This document shows positions 13,648-14,566 of a stretch of DNA of 14,566 nt, piece by piece. Origin of the DNA: Geoglobus sp. Its GTDB lineage: Archaea > Halobacteriota > Archaeoglobi > Archaeoglobales > Archaeoglobaceae. Numbering within the stretch: the stretch's first letter is position 1; every line of letters begins with the position of its first letter. Both the position numbers and the translations under genes were made by a program. The stretch is from the NCBI GenBank assembly GCA_027019885.1, contig JALUWC010000127.1:1-14566 (forward strand). The letters are read 5' to 3'. The notes beneath the pieces were generated by a model. It ran no database searches, had not been told where the DNA came from, and was given only the letters and a program-made list of their open reading frames with translations.

Positions 13648-14566
13648 TTATCTGCTCACCTTTTCCATGTAGCCCGGGGTTTCAGGTTCAAGGATTTCCT
13701 TAACAGAGTCCAGAAACTCACCGTAGATGTGGGCGTCGAGAGCGAAGTGGTAGTACTTGTGCATGTCAAATCCACACATCTCTGCAACATACTCTGTCAG
13801 GAGATTGAAGGCATACATATTCGCATGCATCGCTCCATATGCATCGTTAGAGCGCATGTAAAACAAGCCAAAGAAGTCCTTGCTGACCCCAAACTGATAT
13901 CCCCTGAGACATGGAGGTTCGTCTGAGTTTATGTCCCACGGTCTTGATATCCCAACATAGCAGTCCCTCCTCATGGAGCTGCCTCTGAGTTTTTCTATGA
14001 CTCTGTAAAGCTGATCCACCTTAACATCATCCCTAACACAGTATCTGGCTCTCTCAGCATAGGTGTAGCTTTCTCCCTCCTTCAGTATGTTCTCATTTAC
14101 CTCCCTGTCTATGGACTTTGCATGAATCACGTAGTCGTGAGCATACTCGATTCCGTACTTTTTTGTGAAAGGTGCCTTGTCGTGAATCTGGTTCTCATCC
14201 GGATTTTTCACCTCGACAAAGAGTCTGTGGACAAACCTGCTCTCCTCCTGCCCTTCAAAGAGCTCACCCCATTCAGTCCTTTTTGTGCCCCCGTTGTAAT
14301 ATATGGCTTCAAGTGCAGAATGCCAGGCGGAGGAAATGTAATCCTCAACAATATGAGTTCCAAGCCTGTGAAATCCAAAAATCTCTGAGTATTTAGCTTT
14401 TCCAATCCTGTCAATGTCCCTCTCATAAACATGAGGTATAGCTACGAGCATTCCAACACTTCCGGCCTCCATTCCTGTTTTTCTGCTCATCTCATCAAGA
14501 AGGTATGCAACAAGGCTGAAATTTGATTCAAAATAGTTTATAGCATCCAGCGATCTTACAAAAGCC
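13648..14566 (-). CDS. Thymidylate synthase-family protein, probable tandem two-domain form; 5' end off the right edge
   Basis: 305 residues are visible and the frame is open to the window end. The C-terminal domain is ThyA-like: YTYAERARY, an RRD block, the catalytic cysteine in PPCLRGYQFG (codon 13909-13911), RSNDA (13840-13854) for dUMP binding, and DAHIYGEFLDSV (DAHIY at 13723-13737). ThyA makes dTMP from dUMP with a methylene-pterin. The visible N-terminal part looks like the end of a second copy: VRSLDA (RSLDA at 14542-14556) in place of RSNDA, then about 30 residues later IPHVYERDIDRI (14416-14439 and on) in place of DAHIYGEFLDSV. That copy has lost the Asn of RSND and the Asp of DAHIY, so it is probably inactive. 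The exact substrate (dUMP or dCMP type) is open. Confidence 0.8.
   Translation of the reverse strand, partial: AFVRSLDAINYFESNFSLVAYLLDEMSRKTGMEAGSVGMLVAIPHVYERDIDRIGKAKYSEIFGFHRLGTHIVEDYISSAWHSALEAIYYNGGTKRTEWGELFEGQEESRFVHRLFVEVKNPDENQIHDKAPFTKKYGIEYAHDYVIHAKSIDREVNENILKEGESYTYAERARYCVRDDVKVDQLYRVIEKLRGSSMRRDCYVGISRPWDINSDEPPCLRGYQFGVSKDFFGLFYMRSNDAYGAMHANMYAFNLLTEYVAEMCGFDMHKYYHFALDAHIYGEFLDSVKEILEPETPGYMEKVSR

Noticed and set aside
1..14566. CRISPR array, insertion sequence or defence island
   Set aside because: No regularly spaced repeats, transposase or terminal inverted repeats were found, and gene content is mostly metabolic and housekeeping.

Overview
The window looks like chromosome from an archaeon of the Archaeoglobi (Archaeoglobus, Ferroglobus or Geoglobus type). 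The evidence is the archaeal shikimate entry route (amino-dideoxyheptulosonate synthase plus type II dehydroquinate synthase), an Archaeoglobus-type malate dehydrogenase, long-form archaeal PdxS, a hexulose-phosphate synthase/RraA fusion, TATA-like boxes about 25 bp upstream of starts, frequent TTG and GTG starts, and GGTGA-type ribosome binding sites. The gene order aroA', aroB', aroD, tyrA agrees with my memory of A. fulgidus. No search was run, so the genus is inference. Genes are packed with overlapping or nearly touching ends. No insertion sequence, CRISPR array or prophage was seen.

Positions 1-2962 (minus strand) hold an aromatic amino acid operon. In transcription order it is a possible 35-residue small protein, aroA', aroB', aroD and the start of tyrA, which runs off the left edge. 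A tRNA-Ser(CGA) with its own promoter follows at 3043-3124. Next come malate dehydrogenase and a LutB-like LUD/ferredoxin protein (3176-5187, minus). The LUD gene is divergent from pdxS-pdxT (5251-6836, plus), which make pyridoxal 5'-phosphate, and one A/T tract probably serves both directions.

Positions 6822-8744 (minus) hold a DUF169 protein and two tandem paralogues of an unrecognised family. Positions 8807-10013 (minus) encode a short protein matching the C-terminal part of archaeal NMD3, overlapping a TPD-motif PD-(D/E)XK protein related to human CDIN1/C15orf41. Divergent from these is a protein with a decayed tyrosine-recombinase-like fold, overlapping a TctA-family (DUF112) membrane protein gene.

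The right end has a small hypothetical gene, divergent from the hexulose-phosphate synthase/RraA fusion. Convergent with the fusion is a thymidylate synthase gene that enters from the right edge. Its visible N-terminal part looks like the C-terminal end of a second, degenerate thymidylate synthase domain, so the protein is probably a tandem duplication. The best leads are this double-domain thymidylate synthase, the NMD3-fragment/CDIN1-like pair, the small gene heading the aromatic operon and the unknown paralogue pair.
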